This document shows, in pieces, positions 17,037 through 26,127 of a stretch of DNA of 64,000 nt (the first letter of the stretch is position 1; the number at the start of each line of letters is the position of its first letter). Source of the DNA: Saccharomonospora sp. CUA-673 (GTDB lineage Bacteria; Actinomycetota; Actinomycetes; Mycobacteriales; Pseudonocardiaceae); the NCBI RefSeq assembly GCF_001942305.1, contig NZ_MKKE01000044.1, positions 124,001 to 188,000 on the forward strand. The letters run 5' to 3'. Position numbers and translations under genes: made by a program. The notes under the pieces were generated by a model. The model was not told the DNA's origin. It worked only from the letters and a program-made list of their open reading frames with translations, and searched no databases.

Positions 17037-17932
17037 TCACGACTGCTGTTCTTCTCGGAGCCGGCATCGGGCTCGGAATCTGGGCGCTGCTGGTCTGGTT
17101 TCTTCCGCCACGACCCTCGCTAGCCAGCGCCCTGACTGCGGTCCGCACGACCGGCCAGGCCCGGCCCACGATTACCGCCGTCGACTCAGGAGGTTGGGCA
17201 ACGCGCTGGGGACGTCCTGCGGTGCGACCACTGCGAGCACTGGGCCTGCCCACCGAACGGCAACGTCGGGACCTGCTCATGCTTGCCCGATCCCCAGAAA
17301 CACTGCTGGCCGAGAAAGCGGTGCTGGCCGTCGCCGGTCTGCTGCTGCCAGGACTATTGCAGGCCGTGCTGTGGGCAGCAGGGGTGATCTTTCCCTGGCA
17401 GGTGCCCTTTGTCGTCGGCGTCGCCTGTACGGTCGGCGGCTTCTTCCTGCCGGACCTGGATGTACGCCAACAAGCTGAACGCAAACGCACGTCGTTTCGC
17501 CACGCGCTAAGTGCCTATCTCAACCTGGTGCGCGTCTCGCTGGCAGGCGGGGCCGGGGTCGATGGCGCGCTGAACGACGCGGCACTGATCGGCCAAGGAT
17601 GGGCCTTCGCCCGCATCCGCCGGGCTTTAACCACGGCACGCCTGACTCGCACCACCCCATGGGAAACCCTCCGTCAGCTAGGTGAGGAACTGGGCATTCG
17701 CGAACTGGTCGAGCTGTCCTCGTCGGTTTCGCTGGCGGGCACCGAGGGCGCCAAGGTCCGCGCTTCCCTGGCTGCGAAAGCCGCGGCGATGCGCACCCAC
17801 GAGCTCACCGAAGCCGAAGGCGAGGCCCAAGCGGCGACCGAGCGCATGAGCCTGCCCGTCATCTGCTTGTTCGCCGGCTTCCTCGTATTCATCGCCTACC
17901 CGGCCATGGCCACCGTCCTCGGCTCCCTGTAG
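17033..17932 (+). CDS. tadC: TadC-like inner membrane platform protein
   Basis: A 299-residue second F-domain protein. GTG 17033 overlaps the tadB stop and follows GGAGG at 17021-17025. Membrane segments lie at the N terminus (TTAVLLGAGIGLGIWALLV), in the middle (AVLAVAGLLLPGLLQAV) and at the C terminus (VICLFAGFLVFIAYPAM). The F domain carries SAYLNLVRVSLAGGAGVDGA. It completes the TadBC pair. Confidence 0.88.
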   Translation: MITTAVLLGAGIGLGIWALLVWFLPPRPSLASALTAVRTTGQARPTITAVDSGGWATRWGRPAVRPLRALGLPTERQRRDLLMLARSPETLLAEKAVLAVAGLLLPGLLQAVLWAAGVIFPWQVPFVVGVACTVGGFFLPDLDVRQQAERKRTSFRHALSAYLNLVRVSLAGGAGVDGALNDAALIGQGWAFARIRRALTTARLTRTTPWETLRQLGEELGIRELVELSSSVSLAGTEGAKVRASLAAKAAAMRTHELTEAEGEAQAATERMSLPVICLFAGFLVFIAYPAMATVLGSL

Positions 17933-17953
17933 CCCGCAGAGAAAGGTTCAGAC

Positions 17954-18145
17954 ATGTTGGCGTACTTGACTGTCATCGTCGCCACCGTCCGCGACCGCAT
18001 CGAGCAGATTCGCGCGGACGAGCGTGGCTATAGCACGGAAACGGTCTTGGTCACCGCACTGCTGGTCGCCGCTGCGATCGCGGTGATCGCGATCATCGTC
18101 GCGGCCATCACCCGCAAGGCCAACGAGATCGGAGGCAAGATGTGA
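17954..18145 (+). CDS. Flp-type pilin candidate
   Basis: A 63-residue protein with ATG 17954 after AGAAAGG. The basic/acidic N-terminal segment is followed by DERGYSTETVLVTALLV and a single hydrophobic helix, ending in GGKM. A Gly before a hydrophobic helix, with Glu at +5 of the mature part (G|YSTE), matches type IV prepilin cleavage by the A24 peptidase at 10579. Small size and position between tadC and tadE-like genes support it as the major pilin subunit. Confidence 0.75.
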   Translation: MLAYLTVIVATVRDRIEQIRADERGYSTETVLVTALLVAAAIAVIAIIVAAITRKANEIGGKM

Positions 18146-18579
18146 TGGTGCGGCCCGCCGCTATGCGGAAAGTGCGACGCGGGTGGCCTCGTCTCGGCGG
18201 CGATGAACGCGGCTCGGTCACCGCCGAACTGGTCATCGCCGTACCAGCGCTCCTGCTGTTGCTGCTAGTCATCGCGCAGTTCGCGATCTGGGCGCATGCC
18301 ACGCACATCGCCCAGGCCGCCGCATCCCAAGCTCTCTCGGCCGCGCGGGTGCAAGGCGCAAGCAGCGCCGACGGCCACGCCCAAGCCGAGGCGGTCCTCA
18401 CCCAACTCGGAGGCGGCCCACTGCGTAACCCGAACGCGGCGGTCACGCGCGGCCCAGAACAGTCCACTGTGGATATCACCGGGCACGCCACGCGCGTGAT
18501 CCCGTTCGTGGACCTGCCGGTGCACGCCCGAGCGGTCGGGCCAAGTGAACGGTTCGTGCCCCCGGAGACTAGCGGATGA
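18145..18579 (+). CDS. TadE-like pseudopilin
   Basis: A 144-residue protein. ATG 18145 overlaps the pilin stop and has GGAGG nine bases upstream; GTG 18142 is an alternative start. The N-terminal segment GDERGSVTAELVIAVPALLLL is the TadE signature: a Gly, then the Glu-containing hydrophobic helix cleaved by prepilin peptidase. The C-terminal domain (about 100 residues) would lie outside the membrane. TadE-like proteins are minor pilins needed for pilus assembly. Confidence 0.82.
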   Translation: MVRPAAMRKVRRGWPRLGGDERGSVTAELVIAVPALLLLLLVIAQFAIWAHATHIAQAAASQALSAARVQGASSADGHAQAEAVLTQLGGGPLRNPNAAVTRGPEQSTVDITGHATRVIPFVDLPVHARAVGPSERFVPPETSG

Positions 18580-19030
18580 AGACTTTCGTGACGCGGTTAC
18601 GCCGTGACGAGGACGGATCGGTCGCCACCGAGCTGACCCTGCTCACCCCGGTATTGATCGTGCTACTGCTGTTCGTCGTCTTCTGCGGTCGACTCGCCGA
18701 CTCCCGCCTACGCGTGGACGATGCGGCCCATCAGGCTGTGCGTGCGGCCACATTGGCCCGCAGCAGCAGCCAGGCCACCAGCGACGCGCGCGCTACTGCC
18801 GAGGCGGCTCTGAGACAGGCCGGCATCAGTTGCCGGAGCCTCAGCGTGAATGCGCAACTCGGCGGCTTGCGCCCCGGGAGCACGGTGGTCGTCACAGTGA
18901 GCTGCGAGATCGGTCTCTCGGACTTGTCCCTGTTGGGGGTACCAGGGCGGCGACAGCCGACGCCTCGGCGTCGTCGGTCGTTGACCAGTGGCGCGGCAGC
19001 GTGGCTACCACGGGAGGTGCTGGCGAATGA
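18576..19030 (+). CDS. second TadE-like pseudopilin (single-base frameshift)
   Basis: ATG 18576 overlaps the previous stop. The N terminus has the TadE pattern EDGSVATELTLLTPVLIVLL. After LSDLSLLG near 18935 a G run has apparently lost one base; the other frame continues GTRAATADASASSVVDQWRG and stops at 19028-19030, overlapping the next ATG. Restored length is 151 residues. The unshifted frame runs on as an Arg-rich stretch through the next gene, which is not credible. Confidence 0.78.
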
Positions 19031-19461
19031 AGCGACGTGCACGCTCGCTGGCCGCGGACGAACAAGGCCGGGTGACGGCGTTCGTTGTGATCATCACAAC
19101 CGGCTGTCTGCTGTTCGCGGGCCTGGTACTCGATGGGGGGTTGGCGCTGGCCGCGAAATCGCGCGCCATCGGCCAGGCACAAGAGGCCGCGAGAGCCGGT
19201 GCGCAGGAGTTGGACTTGGCCGCGTACCGCTCTGGTGATGCTGCCCGGTTGAACCCCGTCGCTGCCCGCGCCACCGCGCGGCACTATCTGCACTCCATCG
19301 GCGCGACCGGCACCGTCACAGTCACCGACACCACGGTCCGTGTGCGTGTCGAGGCGCATCAACCGACCCAACTCCTCGGCCTCGTCGGGATCTCCGACAT
19401 GACCGTCTCAGGCGCTGGGCAAGCCCATCCCGACCAAGGTGCGCTGGGAGGCAGCGGATGA
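19027..19461 (+). CDS. TadG-like pilus assembly membrane protein
   Basis: A 144-residue protein with ATG 19027 overlapping the preceding stop. The N terminus is DEQGRVTAFVVIITTGCLLF followed by GLVLDGGLALAAKSRAIGQA, the pattern of Flp pilus-assembly TadG/TadE-type proteins. The remainder is an extracytoplasmic domain. It overlaps the LysM-BTAD gene by four bases and so belongs to the same operon. Confidence 0.78.
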   Translation: MKRRARSLAADEQGRVTAFVVIITTGCLLFAGLVLDGGLALAAKSRAIGQAQEAARAGAQELDLAAYRSGDAARLNPVAARATARHYLHSIGATGTVTVTDTTVRVRVEAHQPTQLLGLVGISDMTVSGAGQAHPDQGALGGSG

Positions 19462-22271
19462 CACATCTTAGACGAGTCGCGTTCGGACTTCTTCGTGTTC
19501 TGGTGGCGCTCGCCGCCCTGCTCGCGCTAGCTGCGTTGCTGGTGGGCGTGCCGTGGGGCTTAGTCACCTTCATTGGCTGGCCGTTGCCAGACCACATTCC
19601 GACCGGCGACGAGATCGAGGCGACGCTGCTCAATCCCTTGTCGGTCACGTTGCTGCTCGACATCCTGGCCTGCATCGCCTGGCCCACCTGGGCTGTATTC
19701 GTCCTCGATGTCGCTCGCTGCATCCCGGACGCGCTGCGCGGCGTGCGTCCTCCTCCGATCGGACCGGTGCACGCGGTGGCCGGCGTGTTGGTGGCCTCCG
19801 CGGCCATCGGGCTGCTGCAACCGCGCGCTCCGGCCGCAAGCGCGGAACCGCTGCCTTCCGCGAACCCAGCCGCGACGGTGTCGACCACCCACTTCGATGC
19901 GATGCGGACAAGCGATAGCGCCGTCGCACAGCGCTCTCCGACCGGGACCGAGGTACAGGCCGAAAAGGGCACCGTGGTGGTGCAGCCCCCGCACGGCGGC
20001 ATCCACGACAGCCTGTGGCGCATCGCTGAACGCGAACTCGGCGACGGTCACCGCTGGACCGAGCTGTACCGCATCAACCAGGGACGACCCCAAGCCGATG
20101 GACACGCCCTCACCAACCCGCACCTGATCCGGCCCGGCTGGATTCTCCAGTTGCCTGACGATGCTGCGGCAAACCCGGCGCCGCCGCCCGAACCCGCTCC
20201 ACCGCAGCCGACCCCACCCCAACCGCCGACCGTCCAGCCCACTCCGGACGCTGCACCGGACCAACATCACGCACCCACTCCGAACGCCGTCAGCACCACC
20301 TCGACAACCGCGATCACCCTGTGGAGCGGTGGACTGGTCGCCGCAATCCTGGCCAGCGCCGTCGCCTTCGCAATGGTGGTCCGCCGTCGCAAACGCCTGC
20401 GCGTCTACAAGCCCGGCAGCGGCGACCGCACCCCGCCTCCCGAGCCGGCCCCTGCCGTGCACGCACTCCAGCTGGCCTACGACGAAGTTCATCTCGATGA
20501 TGACCACGACGACCAAGCGGAGCCGATCAGCTTCGGCGACGAGGAGCCGGCAAACCACTCCACCACGAACGCCACTGAACACGGCCACATGGACGGTGCC
20601 TGCGTCGCGGTCGGCGTCCGCGACGAACGCGCACGCGCCCTCGATCTCGCTGCGGTCCGCGGGCTCGGGCTGACCGGGCCAGGTGCAGAAGCCACGGCTC
20701 GCTCGCTGCTGGTGCACGTGCTGGGCACCACCCCCGCCGCGGTGGTCATCCCCGCGGACGACGCCCGCGCGCTGCTGGGCGCAGAACTGCCCTCCTCCTA
20801 TCGGCTGCACATCACCGACGATCTACCTGGAGCCATCACGGCGCTGGAGGAGCGCTGCTCTCCCGACGGCTCCGGGGAAGAGGACCCGGTCCTGAATGCC
20901 GTCCTGGTCGCAGACATCGACCTCCCGCACGCGCGACTGCAATCCCTGCTCGATACCGGTTCCCGCCGCGGTGTCGCCGGCATCCTCCTCGGTCACTGGC
21001 CGGCCGGGGCCACCGTGCGAGTCCGCGCTGACGGCATCGTGGCAGCAGCCAGCCCTTCCCTCGACGACCTCCAGGGCAGCTGCCTGTTCCACCTCGACGC
21101 CGCCGACACCCGCGACCTGCTGGCGCTGCTCGCCGAGGCGCCGTCGCCGCGTCAGGCGGTTCTGGCCGACAGCACTCCCGAGCCCGATCTCGACGAGTCC
21201 CCCGGCACCACCGACGAGCCCGAGACGGCCGAACCCGACACCGCTGAAGAGCAGGACGACAGCCTGCCAGGCTCCATGCCCAAGCCGGAACTCGACGCCG
21301 GACCGGCCGAGGGCGGCGATACCCACACTGACAAACCGCTGAACACGAAGACAGACAGCAGCAAGGTTGAGGACGCCGACATCGAGAACACGTCCGTACT
21401 GCACCCTGACAATGAGCAAACCTCCGTCGGGATGGCCGCGGGAGAGACGTCCGACCTGCCGACGTTAGTCGGTGCGACCGACCGGACTCGCCAACACCTG
21501 GAACGGCCGTGGGAGCTGTCGATCTTCGGGCCGGTCACCTTGACCTGGCACAGTCCGGACGGACACGCCCACGACATCACGTCCGTGCTGGCGCCCAAGC
21601 ACAAGGCGTTGCTGGTGTTCCTGGCCCTGCATCCGTCCGGCACGACACGCGAGGCCGTCCGCGAAGCACTCTGGCCCGACGCCCGGGGCCGGCGGCCCTT
21701 CAACGCCTTCTACGCGTCGCTGTCACAGCTACGCAAAGCGTTCTCCCACGTCACCGGAGACCGCGCCGTGGATCTCATCTCCCAGCACGATGAGCAAGTC
21801 GCACTCGACCCCAGTCTTGTCGAAGTCGACTACTGGCACCTCCACGATGCCGAGCACGATAGGCACACCGCAGCCACCGACGAGGACCGCATGGACGCCT
21901 GGTCTCGCATCGCGGCCGTCTACCGGGGCGAGGTCGCCGACGGCATGTCCGCGCTCTGGCTCGAAGGCCCGCGCGAAGCCGCGCACCGCACCGTGGTCGA
22001 TGCGTTGGCGGGCATGGCAGCCCATTACCGCGGGCACGATCCGCACCGTCAACTACAGCTGCTCGAACACGCTCGGCTATTGAATCCCGAAAACGAGGCC
22101 ATCTACCGCGACATCATGCGGGTGCAAGCTCAACTCGGGTTCACCGACGCGATCAGCCGTACCGTCCAATTGCTGACCACCACGCTCGCCGAGATCGGCG
22201 AGCGCCCGGACCACAACACACTGACACTGGCGCGCGCCCTACAAGCGCGCCAACACCGGGTAGCCAGCTAA
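19458..22271 (+). CDS. membrane protein with LysM-like domain and C-terminal BTAD regulatory domain
   Basis: A 937-residue protein. Two N-terminal membrane segments (about residues 10-45 and 63-110) precede a LysM-like module (IHDSLWRIAERELGDGHRW, about residues 177-235). A Pro-rich linker, a third membrane segment (TAITLWSGGLVAAILASAVAF) and an acidic low-complexity region of over 100 residues follow. The last 250 residues resemble the winged-helix plus bacterial transcriptional activator domain of AfsR/SARP regulators (WELSIFGPVTL, LALHPSGTTREAVREALWPD, YRDIMRVQAQLG). It closes the Tad operon. It may couple the cell wall or pilus state to a regulatory output inside the cell. Confidence 0.82.
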   Translation: MTHLRRVAFGLLRVLVALAALLALAALLVGVPWGLVTFIGWPLPDHIPTGDEIEATLLNPLSVTLLLDILACIAWPTWAVFVLDVARCIPDALRGVRPPPIGPVHAVAGVLVASAAIGLLQPRAPAASAEPLPSANPAATVSTTHFDAMRTSDSAVAQRSPTGTEVQAEKGTVVVQPPHGGIHDSLWRIAERELGDGHRWTELYRINQGRPQADGHALTNPHLIRPGWILQLPDDAAANPAPPPEPAPPQPTPPQPPTVQPTPDAAPDQHHAPTPNAVSTTSTTAITLWSGGLVAAILASAVAFAMVVRRRKRLRVYKPGSGDRTPPPEPAPAVHALQLAYDEVHLDDDHDDQAEPISFGDEEPANHSTTNATEHGHMDGACVAVGVRDERARALDLAAVRGLGLTGPGAEATARSLLVHVLGTTPAAVVIPADDARALLGAELPSSYRLHITDDLPGAITALEERCSPDGSGEEDPVLNAVLVADIDLPHARLQSLLDTGSRRGVAGILLGHWPAGATVRVRADGIVAAASPSLDDLQGSCLFHLDAADTRDLLALLAEAPSPRQAVLADSTPEPDLDESPGTTDEPETAEPDTAEEQDDSLPGSMPKPELDAGPAEGGDTHTDKPLNTKTDSSKVEDADIENTSVLHPDNEQTSVGMAAGETSDLPTLVGATDRTRQHLERPWELSIFGPVTLTWHSPDGHAHDITSVLAPKHKALLVFLALHPSGTTREAVREALWPDARGRRPFNAFYASLSQLRKAFSHVTGDRAVDLISQHDEQVALDPSLVEVDYWHLHDAEHDRHTAATDEDRMDAWSRIAAVYRGEVADGMSALWLEGPREAAHRTVVDALAGMAAHYRGHDPHRQLQLLEHARLLNPENEAIYRDIMRVQAQLGFTDAISRTVQLLTTTLAEIGERPDHNTLTLARALQARQHRVAS

Positions 22272-22301
22272 CAGACAATCGCCGCCCCCATCCCAGCGCA
22301 A

Positions 22302-22727
22302 TCAAGTTTGATCGTTGTGGTGACGATCGTGTTCCCGCGTGACCCGGCTCTGGCGAACTCGCTCGATCAAATCCTGATGACTGGCTATCCAGCCTGCAGG
22401 TGGCCGCGCTCGTTCCTCCAGGAACTCGCGAAGAATCGGCGACACCTCATACCAGACCGCCCGAGGTACCGACGAGTTATCCTCGTGCCGCAGCACCAAC
22501 TCCTCCCGCTCCATTCGAGTCAACGTCTGCGACAAACTCTGCCTCGTAAGCGGCTTCGTCTTGTTTGACCACCGGTGCTGGGTACTACTCTCCTGGATTT
22601 CCTTCAACAGATCCAGGAAGCGCTTCTGGCCGGCCCAGAGCGCCACAACGATCTCCGGAACCCATTCCCCCTGCTGCCAATTCACGGCATCGAACCAGTT
22701 CAGCACCTCGTCGGCGCTAATCCCCAT
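22302..22727 (-). CDS. winged-helix (HxlR-type) transcriptional regulator
   Basis: A 141-residue protein, ATG 22727, with GGAAAGGAAG upstream. The core RFLDLLKEIQE...LTRQSLSQTLTRMEREELVLR is the HxlR/MarR-type winged helix with recognition helix and wing. The Cys usual in HxlR N termini is absent. The gene is convergent with the Tad operon and lies 30 bases from it. It could regulate element functions; no operator is evident. Confidence 0.72.
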   Translation of the reverse strand: MGISADEVLNWFDAVNWQQGEWVPEIVVALWAGQKRFLDLLKEIQESSTQHRWSNKTKPLTRQSLSQTLTRMEREELVLRHEDNSSVPRAVWYEVSPILREFLEERARPPAGWIASHQDLIERVRQSRVTREHDRHHNDQT

Positions 22728-23517
22728 GCCTGGCTTCCTTTCCCCGTATGCACCCCGATACCCTTATGGGGCAAGAGGCGACTCCCTTACCTGCTACCCA
22801 CACGGTCGGCGCCGGTAGCACCCCTGGACCATCCATGGTCACTCCGACGCAGTAGACACGCCGCCCAAGTGCGCCATTCGACCCCATTGAGTGGTCAACT
22901 CCACCCGATCGGAGCAGCAGCTGATCTACGCAGTGTGACCCAACGTGTCCCCTACTCAACTGCTTACTCGTCTTCCCGCTCATCTGCCAGCTCACCTTCT
23001 TATTAAGCAGGAAGCCCTTCGGCGGCGCGTTGTCGCAGGTCAGCGCACCGCTGGCCCTTCCTGAGCACACCAAGCCTCGGTACCCCACGGGAACCGGTTG
23101 ACGACTGGGAGAGATGGGGAAGGTAGCAACCGGAGCCGACTGCGGATAGCGGAGGCGAGATGGAGGATGGTGCAAAATAATTCCCAATCAGGTGTTTTCC
23201 AACGCCATTCTTACCTACCAAAAGCTCGCCTAATTCTCTCGCGAAAGAGCCCGCGCTTGGAATCAAGTCTGCCTCTGCGGCATCCGTTGAGTTGAGTATC
23301 TGCACTGGTCATGATCACGCGAAAGCAACTTGGGGCGACCAAAGAAAATCGTCAGAAAACTGTCTTGCGATGTTGTGTCGCTCGCGGCGCCGGCGTTAGG
23401 CTAGAGCCATCGGAACACAGGGAAGAGAACCCGAAAGCTTCCGACCAGAAAGAAATATTGCGGGCAGGGATTCGCACCCCGATATACCCGCAGCCGTAAT
23501 CAGTGAAAGGCATTCCC
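22728..23517. other. 790-base region of mixed composition without a convincing gene
   Basis: Open frames on both strands here lack ribosome sites and motifs. GC content is visibly lower than in the flanks, especially 23160-23350 with runs such as AAAATAATT. It holds the upstream region of the HTH gene on the left and the promoter at 23373-23402 on the right. A replication or transfer origin is possible for such an AT-richer gap, but I found no iterons. Confidence 0.4.
23373..23402 (+). promoter_or_regulatory. promoter for the 23518-28784 gene row
   Basis: TTGTGT (23373-23378) and TAGGCT (23397-23402) are separated by 18 bases, close to the actinobacterial housekeeping consensus TTGACA/TAGGAT. 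The start codon lies about 110 bases further on, leaving room for a leader. Confidence 0.6.
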
Positions 23518-24117
23518 ATGACTAGTGTGTCTGTTGAAGCGTGGTCGCATGGTGACGGGTATCTGACCGTGGACACGCAAGAATGGATCAACGATCGCGG
23601 CGAGTACGCGGACGATTTGACCGACGACTTGCGCGAGTGGATGGACGCGAACGGTCACCAGAGGCCGGATGATGACGTGATCGCGAAGTGGATCACTGAT
23701 CGCACGGGTGAACCTCCGGCCGGTCTGCACGGTGACGGTGAGGTGTGGCATCACAACCTGGTCAACTTCGCTGATCACCTGATTGATGATCTCGGGTTCG
23801 TGGTGCTGTCCTCGGCCGGACTTGGCGATTTGATGATCACCGTGAGCGATCATCTCGGCTTGTACGTCACCCCGACCGTCTATCGCTCCATTGTGGACGA
23901 ATTGGAAGAGTGGGCCGACTACTCCAACGCCACGGGTGAATGCGTGAACGGGCATCGCTGGGAGACCGCCGACACGGTGCACCTGTACTCCTGGTCGGGC
24001 AGCCCGCACGCCTACCGTGTTCCTGAGCTGGTACGTGTGCCATTCGGTGACCGCGACCGCGCCTACGTGGCCTGCCCGACCTGCGGGAAGGCCGTGCGGT
24101 TTATCTGCCGGTTCTGA
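23518..24117 (+). CDS. hypothetical element protein ending in a zinc-ribbon motif
   Basis: A 199-residue protein; ATG 23518 follows GAAAGG. It is acidic, with DDLTDDLREWMDANG near the N terminus, and ends YVACPTCGKAVRFICRF, a CxxC that pairs with an earlier GECVNGH to form a possible zinc site. I do not recognise a family. It is the first gene of a row whose members are each followed by a strong hairpin. Confidence 0.65.
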   Translation: MTSVSVEAWSHGDGYLTVDTQEWINDRGEYADDLTDDLREWMDANGHQRPDDDVIAKWITDRTGEPPAGLHGDGEVWHHNLVNFADHLIDDLGFVVLSSAGLGDLMITVSDHLGLYVTPTVYRSIVDELEEWADYSNATGECVNGHRWETADTVHLYSWSGSPHAYRVPELVRVPFGDRDRAYVACPTCGKAVRFICRF

Positions 24118-24123
24118 CCTCCC

Positions 24124-24168
24124 GTGCGGCCGGCCGCGCCGCTGGTGCCGCGCTGCGGCCGGCCGCAC
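24124..24168 (+). terminator. perfect 14-bp GC hairpin
   Basis: GTGCGGCCGGCCGC (24124-24137) is exactly complementary to 24155-24168, with a 17-base loop. A pyrimidine-rich leader (CTTCCCTTCC and TTTGATCTTCC) follows before the next GTG. It begins seven bases after the preceding stop codon. Terminator or partial attenuator is likely. Confidence 0.7.
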
Positions 24169-24214
24169 CTCCGTCCTTCCCTTCCGTTTGATCTTCCTTT
24201 CTGCGAGGTGCGCT

Positions 24215-24708
24215 GTGTTTGTGCTGTCCGCCAACGGCGAGATGATCTCCACCGACTACGACGACGACTCCTCGGTGATCACGTTCGAGAATGCCGAGGA
24301 CACCGAATGGCAGTGTCAGGCGTGCGGCGAGTCCCTGTCTGAGGAATCGGACGCTACGCCGACGAATCAGGCTCGCTGGTCTGCGATTCCTACGACCCGT
24401 ACGAGGACCCCGAGATTGACGATGCGGAGTCCGCGCCGGACTTCCGCGAGGGTCCGCACCACCCGCAGCGAGTACCGCTGTCGTGGGCCAACGGCGCCAC
24501 GATCCACACCGACCCTGACGAGGACTCGATCACGGTCACGATCAGCGTCGGCGACCCGCGCGGGGCGTTCGCCTTCACCGTGCGCCGTATCCCCGATGAC
24601 GCATCGGACAACGGCGGCCGGCTGATCATGCACACCCCGTACCCGGGTGAACCGCTGCCGCACGTCGAGCTGACCACAGCCCACACCGGAACCTACTGGG
24701 TCGGCTGA
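24215..24708 (+). CDS. hypothetical acidic element protein (single-base frameshift)
   Basis: GTG 24215 has a GAGG site at 24205-24208. The first frame reads MFVLSANGEMISTDYDDDSS and contains CQACG. Near 24350 one base is missing; the other frame continues RYADESGSLVCDSYDPYEDP, then WANGATIHTDPDEDSITVTI, and ends at 24706-24708. Restored length is 164 residues. The CxxC plus a later Cys may bind metal. The function is unknown, but both halves have strong coding character and consistent acidic composition. Confidence 0.6.
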
Positions 24709-24718
24709 CTCGCTCTCG

Positions 24719-24741
24719 GGGCGCCCGGCACTCGGGCGCCC
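24719..24741 (+). terminator. 8-bp GC hairpin before the clamp gene
   Basis: GGGCGCCC at 24719-24726 pairs with GGGCGCCC at 24734-24741 around a seven-base loop, ten bases after the preceding stop codon. It is followed by a pyrimidine-rich leader (CTTCCCTTTCC) and then GGAGG, the same layout as after 24117. Confidence 0.6.
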
Positions 24742-24787
24742 ACTTCAAACTTCCCTTTCCTACAACGCCTTCCTGGAGGTGTCCACA

Positions 24788-26023
24788 ATGACCACCGCTA
24801 CGAACGCCACCATGCCCGCCGCCCCGTCTGGGGCGCCGCTGAGGTTCCGGACCGACCGCGCCACGCTGGCGCACGCCTTGACCACCGTCAGTGTGGGATT
24901 GGCGCGCCGACCTGCCGTGCCGATGCTGGGCGGCGTCTTGCTGGACGGGCGCGACGGAGACCTAACCCTGACCGCTACCGACCTGGAAACCGTCGCCACG
25001 GTTCGCGTACCGGATGCCGCACCCGCCCCGGGGCGGGTGCTGATCGATCACATCGAAGTAACCAAGCTGCTCGGCGCGCTGGTCAAGGGCCAGCGCAAGC
25101 GCGATGCCGACGCCGCGCCGGTCACCGTGTACACCACCGATGACGGAACGGCCGTGCTTGAACTCGGCGGCTACACCATGCCCATGACGACCTACGCGGC
25201 GGAGGACTTCCCGACGCTGCCGGAGACCCCGCCCACCGTCGCCGAGGTCGACCGCGAGCGGCTCACCACCGAAGGGCGGCGCGTGCTGGTCGCCACGGGC
25301 ACCGACGACACCATCCCGATGGTCACAGGAGTTCAGGTGCGGATCACGCCCGGCACGCTCACCCTCGCCGGAACCGACCGCTACCGGCTGGCCGTCGCCG
25401 AGGTGGCCGCGACCACAACCACCGAGGAACGCGCGGTGCTCTTCCCGGCGCCGGTACTGTCCGCCGCGCTCAAGCACGCCACCGCCGACCGAGTGCGGTT
25501 CGGTATCGGGAACGACTGGGCCGGCGAGTGGGTGTCGCTGGCCTGCGGCAACCTGACCGTCATCACGCGGCCGATCGAGGCGCAGTTCCCCGCCTATGAG
25601 GAACTATTCCCCGAGGTGGCCGCCACCGCGCGCGCCGACCGCGACGCTCTCGCCCACTCGACGGCACGCGCCGCCGCCGCATTGGAGGCCAAGAAACACA
25701 CCACCCGGGACAAGCACGGGCACCGCGCAGCGGCACAGGTGGCGCTGACCGTCGAGCCCGCCGGCACGGTGTCTATCGCGCCCGTGCTCGGCGAGCACGC
25801 CGACGCGATAACCGCACCCGCACATCCGGCCGAGGTCAACGGCGCCGACGCACCAATGCGCGTGCTGTTCTCCGCGCCGTACCTGCGCGACGCGCTCAAC
25901 GCGATCGACGGGGACACCGTGCTCTTCCAGCTCGCCACCCCAACGCGGCCAATGCTGCTCACCGGAGCCGACGGGCAGGCATACCGGCACTTGTTGATGC
26001 CCGTCCGCCCGCCGAAGTCCTGA
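24788..26023 (+). CDS. DNA polymerase III beta-subunit (sliding clamp) homologue
   Basis: A 411-residue protein; ATG 24788 has GGAGG eight bases upstream. Three clamp-like domains can be followed: FRTDRATLAHALTTVSVGLA with LTLTATDLETVATV (domain 1), a central LTLAGTDRYRLAVAEV (domain 2) and RVLFSAPYLRDALNAIDGDT with the clamp-like end YRHLLMPVRPP (domain 3). This is the DnaN fold with the C-terminal MPxR end. Element-borne, with no polymerase beside it, it may recruit the host polymerase or repair enzymes to element DNA. Confidence 0.85.
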   Translation: MTTATNATMPAAPSGAPLRFRTDRATLAHALTTVSVGLARRPAVPMLGGVLLDGRDGDLTLTATDLETVATVRVPDAAPAPGRVLIDHIEVTKLLGALVKGQRKRDADAAPVTVYTTDDGTAVLELGGYTMPMTTYAAEDFPTLPETPPTVAEVDRERLTTEGRRVLVATGTDDTIPMVTGVQVRITPGTLTLAGTDRYRLAVAEVAATTTTEERAVLFPAPVLSAALKHATADRVRFGIGNDWAGEWVSLACGNLTVITRPIEAQFPAYEELFPEVAATARADRDALAHSTARAAAALEAKKHTTRDKHGHRAAAQVALTVEPAGTVSIAPVLGEHADAITAPAHPAEVNGADAPMRVLFSAPYLRDALNAIDGDTVLFQLATPTRPMLLTGADGQAYRHLLMPVRPPKS

Positions 26024-26029
26024 GCCTAC

Positions 26030-26076
26030 GGCGGTGGCCCGAACCGTGACGCCCTCCACCCCCGGGGGCCACCGCC
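26030..26076 (+). terminator. 10-bp GC hairpin after the clamp gene
   Basis: GGCGGTGGCC (26030-26039) is complementary to GGCCACCGCC (26067-26076). The 27-base loop contains CCCGGGGG. It starts seven bases after the clamp stop codon. It is the third member of the hairpin-after-stop series. Confidence 0.6.
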
Positions 26077-26127
26077 AGCGAGGCCACCCCTTAACCGTTC
26101 CCATTGTCCTCATTGGAGGGATACAGC

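Noticed and set aside
22717-23305. Two minus-strand frames of 156 and 100 codons
   Set aside because: They have no good ribosome sites or motifs, and unusual Cys/Gly/Ser composition; they do not look coding.
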